A stretch of 22,880 bases of DNA from an uncultured Streptococcus sp. (GTDB lineage: Bacteria; Bacillota; Bacilli; Lactobacillales; Streptococcaceae), in assembly GCA_934201655.1 (NCBI GenBank), contig CAKPXD010000009.1, positions 1 to 22,880 on the forward strand, written 5' to 3'. The position numbers were made by a program, and so were the translations under genes. Position 1 is the first letter of the stretch, and the number at the start of each line of letters is the position of its first letter. The notes under the pieces were generated by a model that worked only from the letters and a program-made list of their open reading frames with translations, was not told the origin of the DNA and made no database searches. This document shows, in pieces, positions 14,705-22,880 of the stretch.

Positions 14705-17353
14705 ATGGGTTGGAGCAAATACTCAGAGGATAACGACGGATTCAGCGAGGAAAGACTTACAAACACCTATGGTGCCGGCAAGTATTCCTACAACTTCAAC
14801 CATTATTGGACCTCAGAGACTGCAAAAGCTTCCGACTGGTTGCGTCATCTTCGTAATCAACCTCATCGCAATCCATTTGTTGAAGTAAACCATCAACGAG
14901 TGAAACTGGCCACGGAGCAGTTTTCAAAGATTACTTCTTTGAAACTTTGCTATTACGGAAATGCGCCTGCCGATGTTTCGCTTCTTGTAGACAAAGGGCT
15001 TTCTTCGCAAGACAGGATTTCCTTTCGTACCGTTCCAAAGAAAAAGGAATATGATTTATTCCAGCAGATTCCGCATAAAGGTTTTTACACATTATGCGTC
15101 TCTGTAGACAATTTATCTTTTGAAATACAGCAGAAAATCCAGCTTTCAAACCTAACCATAAAAGAAATCCAAGCTCATATCTATCCGCTTGCACGATTTG
15201 AAGATGCTTTTACTGATCGGCTTTCAGAGCAGGATTATCTGCGCTATCTGCAGCTGTTACTTGCCGATCACAGTAGTTCCGAGGATGTTCTTGACTATTT
15301 TGAATATCTAAATGATACAGGTGTACAGAGCGAATCGCTCGGCTGGTACTGTTTATTAACTACGCAAACCCCTGATTATGTCCGCAATCCGCAAGTAACA
15401 GCTCTCTGGAAGGGTGTTTACAGTCTTCTTAATGGAAATTATAAATTAGCACGAAAGCATTTCGATAACGAGAAAGAAAGCAACTTACTTCATGGGTGTT
15501 ATCAGATTTGCTGGATGCTGGAAGGCATATCCGGCAATGAAGGATATTGGAAAGCACCTTATCAGAATAAAAACTGTGGTATTTTAGGGACGCTTCACAG
15601 AGTTTTGACCATTCTTTCTAAATACACTGCTGTGAACTCAACGTTTCCGGCCTATGATGATATAGAAGAACTTAGCCTATTCGTACAGTACCCTCTTATT
15701 CGAGCAATTATAAATTTTCGGGATTCTCTGCAGCATGAAACCAGCTTATCGAATGCAGATTATTCCCTATTAAAGAATCTCTCCCCATGGGTTGCTGTGC
15801 CCTTCTGCCGAGGAAAGACGCAAACAGATATTGATACTATCCTGCAGGACACATTCAAAAATTTTCCATCCGATCATCAATTCAAGGAATACGCACATCA
15901 AAACATTTGCACGAACAGTATCGTATATTTTCTACCGGAAGATGGCGCTCTCTATCAGGCGGCCTTGCGTCAGGCAAACCTTGGAAGAAGGCATCCCCTT
16001 CCTGAAAGAATTCTCACCAGCGGTCAGTATACAGAAAAAATCGAGTTACTCCCCTTGGGCGGTACCTGCAAAATAGGTGCAAGTTGTTTTCTTTTGACCT
16101 ACCGTGGATTTCGAATTTTACTTGATTGCGGTATTGATCCAACTCAATCTAGCAAGGATGTTTACGCAGGTATTTCTGCGCTGAATTGTAATATCGATGC
16201 AATTATAATCAGCCATGCACATCTGGATCATAGTGGTGCAGTTCCAGCAGCTCATGAGGCGTGGCCGGAAGCCAAAATCTATGCAACAAGCATTACGGAA
16301 ATGTTTCTGGAACATCTGTATGCAGATATGGCAAAAGTCAAAAACGACCCCTCTGGTGCATTTGAAATCGAAAACATTTTCTACAATCGTGAAGTTATGC
16401 AGGACACTCTGGCCCACATTGAAGTCGTCAAATGTGAGCAGTGGATTCAACTAGCAAAAGAGATTCGGTTTCGATTCCACTCGGCTGGGCATCTTCTAGG
16501 TGCAGCAATGATTGAGCTGTGCGTAAACAAGAAAACAATACTCTATACAGGCGATTGGTCTTCTCATGAGCAAAGTCTAACTCCTACAGCTGACTATAAA
16601 AACTTGCCCTTTGAACCTGATCTGCTCCTTTGCGAAGCAACCTATATGAAAAAGGTCACAAGTGATTGGAAACAATGCAGAGACGATTTGGAAAAAGCAA
16701 TTCTGAATGGAATACAATCCAATCAGAGTATTTTGCTTCCTGCCAATGCTATGGGACGAAGTCAGGAGCTCGCCTGTCTTATCGGCGAGATGAAGATCAA
16801 CGGATTGATTCCTGCTGAAACCGAATTGTGGCTGGCAGGTATGGCAAGTGCTATCACATTGGAATCTGCCTGTTTCATGAATGAGGCGTATGCAAATGTG
16901 ATTGGGCAATACCGTATCTTCGATGGTTCAAACTGGCCCGAACAAAACTGCATCGTGATAGCCAGTTCTGCAACACTCGCAGCAGGAAGCGCATCTGCAC
17001 AGATTCGTAAGCATTGGGCAAAAAATCAGATTCCCTGCCGCATCATCCACAATGGCGGATGGCACACGTCACACCCATATCCAACCGAAGTCGTTTTCTC
17101 TTGCCCGTTGCCCACTCATGCAAGCTGCTCCGATATAAAAAGTATGATACGCAATCTGTACCCTAAATCAGTGGCATTTGTTCATCAGGGTGGAAAAGCC
17201 GCAGACCGCCCACAGCTTTTAGCCGCACTCTATAAAGAGATTTGTCAAGAAAATCATAATGACGTGCTCTGCTACAATCTGACCGAACAGCAACTTGTTA
17301 AACCATTTGATATCTTATATATGTTACAGAAAGGAACCTGTTACGATGGCTGA
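14705..17353 (+). CDS. Metallo-beta-lactamase/beta-CASP nuclease with large unknown N-terminal region
   Basis: An 882-aa protein. The last half is a beta-CASP metallo-nuclease like RNase J and CPSF-73: motif 2 HAHLDH at 504-509, motif 3 His596 in SAGHLLGA, motif 4 Asp617 in YTGDWS, then the beta-CASP cap with Glu644 (LLCEATY), LLPANAMGRSQEL at 677-689, His805 (THAS) and His827 (FVHQG). All metal ligands are present, so it should cut RNA or DNA. Residues 1-440 have no domain I recognise; 165-350 is helical and may form TPR-like repeats, a likely sensor or partner-binding region. ATG at 14705 has only a weak GGGA upstream; in-frame codons back to 14639 lack a better site. It is the first gene of a four-gene operon and overlaps the next by eight bases. 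Confidence 0.85.
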   Translation: MGWSKYSEDNDGFSEERLTNTYGAGKYSYNFNHYWTSETAKASDWLRHLRNQPHRNPFVEVNHQRVKLATEQFSKITSLKLCYYGNAPADVSLLVDKGLSSQDRISFRTVPKKKEYDLFQQIPHKGFYTLCVSVDNLSFEIQQKIQLSNLTIKEIQAHIYPLARFEDAFTDRLSEQDYLRYLQLLLADHSSSEDVLDYFEYLNDTGVQSESLGWYCLLTTQTPDYVRNPQVTALWKGVYSLLNGNYKLARKHFDNEKESNLLHGCYQICWMLEGISGNEGYWKAPYQNKNCGILGTLHRVLTILSKYTAVNSTFPAYDDIEELSLFVQYPLIRAIINFRDSLQHETSLSNADYSLLKNLSPWVAVPFCRGKTQTDIDTILQDTFKNFPSDHQFKEYAHQNICTNSIVYFLPEDGALYQAALRQANLGRRHPLPERILTSGQYTEKIELLPLGGTCKIGASCFLLTYRGFRILLDCGIDPTQSSKDVYAGISALNCNIDAIIISHAHLDHSGAVPAAHEAWPEAKIYATSITEMFLEHLYADMAKVKNDPSGAFEIENIFYNREVMQDTLAHIEVVKCEQWIQLAKEIRFRFHSAGHLLGAAMIELCVNKKTILYTGDWSSHEQSLTPTADYKNLPFEPDLLLCEATYMKKVTSDWKQCRDDLEKAILNGIQSNQSILLPANAMGRSQELACLIGEMKINGLIPAETELWLAGMASAITLESACFMNEAYANVIGQYRIFDGSNWPEQNCIVIASSATLAAGSASAQIRKHWAKNQIPCRIIHNGGWHTSHPYPTEVVFSCPLPTHASCSDIKSMIRNLYPKSVAFVHQGGKAADRPQLLAALYKEICQENHNDVLCYNLTEQQLVKPFDILYMLQKGTCYDG

Positions 17354-18941
17354 AAAGGAAATAAAGACATCCAATAGCATGATTTCACAAAAAGATGACA
17401 ATGAAAAGAAAACTTTGTCAAAAAAGGACTCCAAACCAAAAACGCCTTCACTTCCTCCGATTACACAGGAGTGGACAAAAGAGGCTGTTCAATATGGATT
17501 GAAAGAGTGGTTTAATTTTCTCCACGCACAAAAAACGCCGAGCTTGGAAAAGAAACCTTCTGTAGAACGAAAAAAAGAGGTTGCACGTCTGAATCAACTC
17601 TATGATTGGAACCTTTTTGTCATGTCTCATTTGAGAGACAATTCAACAGCAGAAATAAACACTTTTCTTGATTGGTTATTCGAATTGTATGTAGATCCTT
17701 TCAGGCGCGATGTGAAGAGCTATCTTGTCAGTGAAAAAATGCGAAAGATTTTGTCTGCCGCATACGAGCACAATACAGTCACAATTTATCCTGTGCTCGA
17801 AAAAATAAACAAATATATTCCTGTACAAGACTACCCCTCTTTGTCTTTTGAACCGACAAGTGCCTTGATCGGCAGCATTGTTTCAAAATCTTCGACCGAG
17901 CGAGAATTTCTCCCCCCTTTATCTGATCAAGCTATTATTTCTCGTTTGAATCTGTTTGTGCAGTATAAGAATGCCGATGTATTTACAAAATGGGTTTTAG
18001 CAATTCTACAGTACAATCCATTAGCTGTACCATCCGTTTTTGATTTTCACGAAAATCGCGATTCCGTAAAGAAGTGGATTCACAACCAACTGTGCAACAA
18101 TGACGTTACTCGTGAATTATTAACAGACGGTCTAATTGGCGGCGAACAACTGCAAGCGCTTTTGAATGATCTTCATAGCCAGAAGTTAAAGGCATCCTCT
18201 GTCCCCTCTCTTCAGAAAGAGAACGAACGATTAAACAGTCAATATGAAACGCAAAAAGCTCAAATTGATTTCCTGAAGGAACAGATTGAAGCCAAAGATC
18301 GTGCAATCGAGCAGTATAAAGAGCTACAAAGAAAAGCCGACTACGAAAAAATCGTCCTCAATGAGAAATCAAATCAATCCGAACAACGTTTGAACCTGCA
18401 AATTCTTGCAAACGAACGCCTTGTTGCTGATAACGAGCGTCGTCTACAGAAAGCCACAGCAGACGTGACACAAGCAACCAACCGTGCAGAACTGCTTGCA
18501 GATGAAAATCAGAGACTTTCGCAGGAGCTTGAAAATGTACAGGCAGACCTTGATTTGTCCCAAAATAACCTCAAAAATGCAGAGCAGGCTGTAGGTGAAC
18601 AGGAAGATCGCGCCAAAAAAATTCTACTCAGAAATCTGGTAGAGGGCCTTTCTGAACCCTTGTACTATCTGAGCGGTACAAGCCAGTACCTTGCACAAAA
18701 CCACCCCGACGATAGTGCTATAATGGAGTTACCTGAATTTTTGTCACAGATCAATAAAACGTTGTCTTCCATGGGTCTCACAAAGTTCGGGCAAGACGGA
18801 GAAACTGTAGCGTATGATTCCACACTCCATGAACCTGCGGATGGCATGTACTGTAAGGGGGATTCCGTTACGATTCTGCAATGCGGCTGGAAAATCAACG
18901 GTACCGTCTATAAAAAAGCACTCGTGCAAAAAGGAGAATAA
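17346..18941 (+). CDS. Coiled-coil protein with C-terminal GrpE-like head
   Basis: A 531-aa protein. Residues 1-40 are polar and disordered, and 40-280 form a helical domain I do not recognise. Residues 287-430 form a long coiled coil (heptad-rich, many Glu, Gln and Lys). The C-terminus, about 430-531, matches the helix bundle and head of GrpE: SSMGLTKFGQDGETVAYDS, then LHEPADGMY at 494-502 and CGWKINGTVYKKALV at 513-527, equivalent to the GrpE pattern LHEAV...GYxLNGRVIRPALV. GrpE is the nucleotide exchange factor of Hsp70. Housekeeping GrpE is near 200 aa, so this is an extended, dedicated version. The next gene is an Hsp70, which supports the assignment. ATG at 17346 overlaps the nuclease stop by eight bases, with AAAGGA upstream. 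Confidence 0.8.
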   Translation: MAEKEIKTSNSMISQKDDNEKKTLSKKDSKPKTPSLPPITQEWTKEAVQYGLKEWFNFLHAQKTPSLEKKPSVERKKEVARLNQLYDWNLFVMSHLRDNSTAEINTFLDWLFELYVDPFRRDVKSYLVSEKMRKILSAAYEHNTVTIYPVLEKINKYIPVQDYPSLSFEPTSALIGSIVSKSSTEREFLPPLSDQAIISRLNLFVQYKNADVFTKWVLAILQYNPLAVPSVFDFHENRDSVKKWIHNQLCNNDVTRELLTDGLIGGEQLQALLNDLHSQKLKASSVPSLQKENERLNSQYETQKAQIDFLKEQIEAKDRAIEQYKELQRKADYEKIVLNEKSNQSEQRLNLQILANERLVADNERRLQKATADVTQATNRAELLADENQRLSQELENVQADLDLSQNNLKNAEQAVGEQEDRAKKILLRNLVEGLSEPLYYLSGTSQYLAQNHPDDSAIMELPEFLSQINKTLSSMGLTKFGQDGETVAYDSTLHEPADGMYCKGDSVTILQCGWKINGTVYKKALVQKGE

Positions 18942-18946
18942 GTATC

Positions 18947-20539
18947 ATGTCTCAAAAGAAACATTTGGTGATTCGACAGGCTTTTGGCATGGGGAAGAAT
19001 GTCGAAATTGACTTCACGCGGGACGAACTGTTAAAGATTTGCGACCCGATTATCGACCGAGCACTTGCACCAATTGATACTGCTCTGGAAAAAGCCAGGC
19101 TGGAGAAAGAGGATATTGATCTGATTATTATGGCAGGTGGCTCGTCTCAACTTCCCGGCGTGTCGGAAAAATTATTTCAAAAGCTGGGAAAGAAGCCTAA
19201 AATCATTCCCCGAAATCTGATGCTTGCAGTTTCCTCTGGCGCAACATTGCAGCAGCGTGAAATAATGTCCTTTCCAATGGACAAAAAACCGGTAAAGCGT
19301 GTTGGCACATCTTTGGGAATTCTCGTACAAGACGGCGGTCACAGGAGCATCAAGTTGTTGTTGAATCACAACGAAAAACTCCCGGCAACAAAAAGATATA
19401 CACTACCAATCGATGAAGATCAAAGAGAAGCCAGTTTGCAACTCGTCACAATGAAAGGCAATCAGAATGCGACCGAACGTTTTCTGAATACACGTGTTTT
19501 GAAATTAGAAGACGACACCGCTGAAATTACTGCCGAGATCACAATGACTGAAAACCGTGTTATTCAGTTGAAAGCGTGGGATCCAAAACATGCTGAACGA
19601 CAAGTAATTATTCAGGCAAATCAGAATGCTATGACGGAGGCGCAGATTAAAGCTCGACGTAAGTTGCTTGGCATTTCAGAAAAAAATGTAATCGGAAGCA
19701 AGAAGCAGCCTTGTATTGGTATTGATCTTGGAACCACAACAACAGAGCTGACTTTTTCTGAGCGTGCGCTAGGCTCACCGATAAAGTACTTGGAAAATCC
19801 GGAAGCACCTGCACGTTATGCACCCTATAGCTTTCCTTCTGTTGTTTATTTTAAGGAAGGAGAAGAAAAACCCGAAGTAGCGAACGAAACAGCTGTTAAT
19901 GCACTGACAGATGCAAGTGTATCAAATCGAGTCTTCAGCAATTTTAAAACAGAAAACCCTCGCTCTTTCTGTAAAAGAATCGACAACAAAGACATTACCA
20001 TACGCGATTTGTCTGCGCTAATGTTAGCCAAAGTGTGGGAGACGGCTCAAGATCATTTCTCCGATTTGAATTTGGAAAGAGCAGTTGTGACCGTTCCAGC
20101 AAAATTTGATTCTGATCGATGTCAAGAAATTATCGAAGCCGCACAGATGGCAGGGATCAAGGACGTCACCTTAATTGATGAGCCGACGGCCGCTTTTGAG
20201 TATTATCGAAGTCAGAACGATATTGATATCAATAAAATCCAAACCGTCCTTGTGTTCGACTTTGGCGGTGGCACAACTGATGTTGCCATTTTGGACTTAA
20301 CGGACAATTCCAACGCAGAAGACAATCACTATAAAGAATGTCTGTACAACGTAGTCGGCATTGACGGCGATCCTGAGTGTGGCGGAAAAAATGTAGATAC
20401 TGCGATTTACGATTACTTACTGAAACAAATTGAAGCTAAATACCAAAAGCCGTTAACCGCACTTTATCAACGACAGCTTCGAAAGATGATTGAGGATGTT
20501 AAAGTTCAACTTTCGGCAGATGATGAGGATGACGAATAA
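18947..20539 (+). CDS. Circularly permuted Hsp70 (DnaK-like) chaperone
   Basis: A 530-aa Hsp70 with its segments in swapped order. Residues 5-110 match the last part of a DnaK nucleotide-binding domain, with the adenosine motif AGGSSQLPG at 63-71. Residues 118-225 match the substrate-binding beta domain ([13 protein letters not shown] onward). After a linker of about 30 residues, phosphate-1 ([13 protein letters not shown], 256-268) starts the nucleotide-binding domain from its normal N-terminus, with Lys334, EPTAAFEYY (412-420) and phosphate-2 [15 protein letters not shown] (436-450), ending at [13 protein letters not shown]. The break falls where DnaK reads KIELSSAQQTD/VNLPYITADA. All ATPase residues are present; the alpha-helical lid and the leucine-rich interdomain linker are not. 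AAGGAG precedes the ATG, 5 bases after the GrpE-like gene. Confidence 0.85.
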   Translation: MSQKKHLVIRQAFGMGKNVEIDFTRDELLKICDPIIDRALAPIDTALEKARLEKEDIDLIIMAGGSSQLPGVSEKLFQKLGKKPKIIPRNLMLAVSSGATLQQREIMSFPMDKKPVKRVGTSLGILVQDGGHRSIKLLLNHNEKLPATKRYTLPIDEDQREASLQLVTMKGNQNATERFLNTRVLKLEDDTAEITAEITMTENRVIQLKAWDPKHAERQVIIQANQNAMTEAQIKARRKLLGISEKNVIGSKKQPCIGIDLGTTTTELTFSERALGSPIKYLENPEAPARYAPYSFPSVVYFKEGEEKPEVANETAVNALTDASVSNRVFSNFKTENPRSFCKRIDNKDITIRDLSALMLAKVWETAQDHFSDLNLERAVVTVPAKFDSDRCQEIIEAAQMAGIKDVTLIDEPTAAFEYYRSQNDIDINKIQTVLVFDFGGGTTDVAILDLTDNSNAEDNHYKECLYNVVGIDGDPECGGKNVDTAIYDYLLKQIEAKYQKPLTALYQRQLRKMIEDVKVQLSADDEDDE

Positions 20540-22443
20540 TGGATGAAGAAATCGTAAAAGAGTACATACGAAGATTCAACCAGAAATATCGGCTGACTCA
20601 ATCATTCGTTGTTTCTGATATCGATTATGTTGAATTATCACCGGACGGCATTGATTCATTCTCCAAAAGGTGCTGCGAAAAGATAGCGACTGATTTGGCT
20701 GCAAGCTCCGCAGATACACCGGGTGCACTTTTATTTTTTGATAATTACCTGATGGCTGCAAGACGGAAAGGTAGCTCTCTTGAATACCTGACGAAACAGC
20801 TGGGAATGCGTGATGTTTCGCAGATACCTATTCCAGTTGACAAATTACTGGAAGGTATACATCCCACAAATGAAATTGACTGGCTCGGCAACTTTGTTTC
20901 GTGGGCAGTAAATCCGACCGAAAACTCTGAGCTTTCGACGAAAATCTTCAAAAGACTGCTGTCAAAAGGGATTCGCTTTTACTGCGAGCGAATCACGGAC
21001 AATGAGACTGAATGTACAGTTTATATGCCCCCATTTTCTTCCAAGATCATATTTCCTAATTGGGAAAATATATTGAAAGAAATTTCTCCTGATATTCCTG
21101 TCAATCTCAACATGAAAGATTTTGGTTCTTTGATTGAGCACCCTATAGGTAAAACGCACTATCTTGTGTTCCATAAGCCGGCAGTTCAAATAGAGGACAA
21201 ACAAGATGCCACCACACTGGAATACTATATCGTTTCTGCTTACAGGACTGAATTAAACGGCTTGACCCACTGTCTGGGTTGTATCACATTTGATGTTGAT
21301 GCGTATGATAAGATTTACGAGATGCGCACATTTCCAGACACTGTTATCCAGATGAAAAAGCTCAAAGCAAAACCAAAAGAGAAAAACGTGCACGAGAGCT
21401 GTTCTGCAAGAGCATTACCACACCTTGAGTCTCACTTTCAGATCGATGATTCGCTTTACCCCTTCTTGGATTCAATTACAGATTCGTTTATTCGAAAAAT
21501 GTATCGTTTGGGAAATCATTCTGGAAGTTCCGATGAATTTCTTCAGAAAATGCGCCAAAAGTATGAAGGCAGCCGAGAGTTAGAGATTTCAGATCTTTGT
21601 GTAGAAATGACTGGTATCAATGATTTGAGTCAGATTTCACTCGGTGATGCCGCATATCTAGCAAGGAAAACACGCCTTGAAGCTGTTCGACAAGTGTTCG
21701 TTGAAACTGGGCTCTCAATGCACAATAGCAAAGATGCGTATTTTGGTGGGTGTAACATTATTCAGCACGATTTAGATAATGTCTTGGAACTCCCCGCTAA
21801 CTTTGCTGAAGCAACATGGAAACTTGGACAGAAGATTCATGCTGTTGAATACGGGGGTATCAAAAGAAGGAACATCTCCAAATTCACGTTGGACCAAGTC
21901 ATTGAAGCAATCGTTGCACACAATGACAACTGCACCGCATCCGATGTCGCACTTGATTTACTTTATTTCTATGGCGGCTCGGATGATATGGAGCCCAGTG
22001 CCCTTTTCACCGCAAAAATATTTATACATCTTTCGCAAATGGATACTGTTCGGCTTAAGGCACCGGGTGGTCAAGCACTCGGTGGAGCAGTATGTATGGA
22101 AAACATCAGTCAAGAAATCAAGCCCGTGCCCGTTAATCGAGCACAACCCAAAAATAAAGATGGTCATTCTACTGCTAAACGTGAAACGAACTTTGAGTAT
22201 TTCGGATGGTATAGACCCGCAAGTTCTGGAACCACATCTCCTCATAAAACAATTAAGATTGAGAACCTAGGACTGTCGGTTCGGTCTTATAATTGTTTGA
22301 AGCGTGCAGGTATCCGCACAACCGATGATCTCACCGCCAAATCATCACAAGATCTTATGCGTGTACGGAATCTCGGTAGAAAAAACAAAGAAGAAATCAT
22401 TGAGAAACTGAAAGCCGTCGGATTTTCATTAAAGGACGATTAA
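20539..22443 (+). CDS. Unknown 570-aa protein fused to an RNA polymerase alpha C-terminal domain
   Basis: A 634-aa protein whose ATG overlaps the Hsp70 stop by one base (TAATG), so translation is coupled. Residues 573-632 are an almost textbook bacterial RNA polymerase alpha-[22 protein letters not shown], then [20 protein letters not shown] and [18 protein letters not shown], including the Arg of SVRSYNC and the RNLGRK helix-hairpin-helix that contacts DNA in real alpha. The remaining 570 residues are not recognisable by eye: mixed alpha/beta up to about 300, then mostly helical. There is no alpha N-terminal domain, so it cannot replace RNA polymerase alpha. A linker around 525-570 is rich in Pro, Ser, Thr and Lys. 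Possible roles are binding UP-element-like DNA or tethering the chaperone-nuclease system to transcription. Confidence 0.8.
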   Translation: MDEEIVKEYIRRFNQKYRLTQSFVVSDIDYVELSPDGIDSFSKRCCEKIATDLAASSADTPGALLFFDNYLMAARRKGSSLEYLTKQLGMRDVSQIPIPVDKLLEGIHPTNEIDWLGNFVSWAVNPTENSELSTKIFKRLLSKGIRFYCERITDNETECTVYMPPFSSKIIFPNWENILKEISPDIPVNLNMKDFGSLIEHPIGKTHYLVFHKPAVQIEDKQDATTLEYYIVSAYRTELNGLTHCLGCITFDVDAYDKIYEMRTFPDTVIQMKKLKAKPKEKNVHESCSARALPHLESHFQIDDSLYPFLDSITDSFIRKMYRLGNHSGSSDEFLQKMRQKYEGSRELEISDLCVEMTGINDLSQISLGDAAYLARKTRLEAVRQVFVETGLSMHNSKDAYFGGCNIIQHDLDNVLELPANFAEATWKLGQKIHAVEYGGIKRRNISKFTLDQVIEAIVAHNDNCTASDVALDLLYFYGGSDDMEPSALFTAKIFIHLSQMDTVRLKAPGGQALGGAVCMENISQEIKPVPVNRAQPKNKDGHSTAKRETNFEYFGWYRPASSGTTSPHKTIKIENLGLSVRSYNCLKRAGIRTTDDLTAKSSQDLMRVRNLGRKNKEEIIEKLKAVGFSLKDD

Positions 22444-22469
22444 ACCAACATATAAGTCTATTATGCAAG

Positions 22470-22505
22470 CAGCCCCTGTTCAACAATTCTGCTGTACAGG
22501 GGCTG
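22470..22505 (+). terminator. Hairpin after the chaperone operon, weak terminator candidate
   Basis: Perfect 10-bp arms CAGCCCCTGT (22470-22479) and ACAGGGGCTG (22496-22505) with a 16-base loop lie 26 bases after the last stop codon. No proper T run follows, so it may be an mRNA 3'-end stabiliser rather than an efficient intrinsic terminator. Confidence 0.5.
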
Positions 22506-22524
22506 TAAGTATTGTAATGGTTTT

Positions 22525-22698
22525 GTGCTAAAAATTCAACCTGCGGCCTAAAAGAACGCATAGTCGGTGTAAGCAATGCCACCGTACATACAACGTCGAT
22601 TTTAGCGTTGCAAAATGCTTGCTGGGGAAGGCCCCAAACCCTTATGTTCTGCATTTTTCAATGCAGGCTGCGCTTCCCTGCGGGACGCTTTTTAGCAC
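22525..22698. other. 174-bp structured element bounded by perfect inverted repeats
   Basis: GTGCTAAAAA (22525-22534) and TTTTTAGCAC (22689-22698) are exact reverse complements and enclose several smaller hairpins: CAACG/CGTTG, GGGG-AAGG-CCCC, TGCATT/AATGCA and GGTG/CACC. It could be a folded RNA closed by a 10-bp helix, or a MITE-like repeat with short terminal inverted repeats. AATGGTT occurs just outside both ends (22516-22522, 22705-22711) but not at matching distances, so there is no clean target duplication. No coding frame here is convincing. Confidence 0.45.
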
Positions 22699-22811
22699 CA
22701 TATAAATGGTTATTGCAATCTCTATTATTCTTAAGAAAAGTAAGACAGCTATGATATATTTTCTGAGAACAAGAACTTCTTTTTCAATCGGATGCGGTTT
22801 ATTCTCGATCA

Positions 22812-22840
22812 TTGAATATTCTTCTAACGGGCGCTATAAT
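22812..22840 (+). promoter_or_regulatory. Near-perfect promoter of the right-edge gene
   Basis: TTGAAT (22812-22817) and TATAAT (22835-22840) are 17 bases apart and lie 27 bases before a start codon with a good ribosome binding site. The stretch 22700-22811 shows nothing else. Confidence 0.85.
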
Positions 22841-22867
22841 AAAAGAAAACGGTAAGGAAGTGCACCT

Positions 22868-22880
22868 ATGCTCTACCCCG
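22868..22880 (+). CDS. Start of a gene cut by the window edge (MLYP...)
   Basis: ATG at 22868 follows TAAGGAAG with suitable spacing and the promoter at 22812-22840. Only MLYP is visible. Many Firmicute glycoside hydrolase family 2 enzymes (beta-glucuronidase type) start this way, but four residues cannot support a call. Confidence 0.5.

Noticed and set aside
18947..20539. Reading the Hsp70 gene as two fused or truncated tandem Hsp70 copies
   Set aside because: The two parts are complementary, not overlapping, and no extra Hsp70 segments exist on either side, so permutation is the simpler view.
14705..22443. Search for a J-domain (HPD) co-chaperone within the operon
   Set aside because: No HPD motif in a J-like helical context was found in any of the four proteins.
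22397..22654. 85-codon minus-strand frame at the right end
   Set aside because: It overlaps the end of the alpha-CTD gene antisense and the structured 174-bp element, with no start signal; treated as chance.
1..22880. CRISPR arrays, insertion sequences, integrase or rRNA genes
   Set aside because: No regularly spaced repeats, transposase or recombinase motifs, or rRNA sequence was seen on either strand.

Overview
The window looks like an accessory defence island in a gut Clostridia genome. Oscillospiraceae, for example a Faecalibacterium relative, is my guess from the protein flavour and the strong AGGAGG ribosome binding sites; nothing in the window proves the genus. Composition is patchy: the toxin-antitoxin genes on the left are AT-rich, the restriction-modification operon in the middle is clearly richer in G+C, and the right-hand chaperone operon is intermediate. 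This suggests a mosaic of separately acquired modules.

Layout. Leftward (minus) strand, 1-5111: a DarT/DarG DNA ADP-ribosylation toxin-antitoxin pair (darG runs off the left edge); a non-coding stretch holding two hairpins, a strong terminator and the 3' half of a tRNA gene, which reads as an attachment site; an HTH-DUF3990 ADP-ribosyltransferase-fold toxin gene with its small partner and an operator overlapping the promoter; and a two-gene unit of unknown function (a 291-aa soluble protein and a 4-TM membrane protein). Rightward strand, 5575-14361: a long restriction-modification operon with an N6-adenine methylase carrying a C-terminal specificity-like domain, a 175-aa companion, then HsdM, HsdS, a 106-aa tail-anchored protein and HsdR, closed by a strong terminator. 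Rightward strand, 14705-22443: four tightly packed genes. At the right edge a perfect sigma-70-type promoter drives a gene of which only the first codons are present.

The most interesting part is the four-gene operon at 14705-22443. It encodes (1) a metallo-beta-lactamase/beta-CASP nuclease with a large unassigned N-terminal region, (2) a long coiled-coil protein ending in a GrpE-like head, (3) an Hsp70 whose parts are in circularly permuted order (end of the nucleotide-binding domain, then substrate-binding beta domain, then start of the nucleotide-binding domain), and (4) an unassigned 570-aa protein ending in an almost canonical RNA polymerase alpha C-terminal domain. The genes overlap by 8 and 1 bases or sit 5 bases apart, so they are almost certainly one functional unit. 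My reading is a dedicated chaperone machine (permuted Hsp70 plus its own exchange factor) that controls a nuclease and is linked to transcription through the alpha-CTD, plausibly an anti-phage or stress-conflict system. The function is inference; the domain content and operon structure are visible in the sequence.
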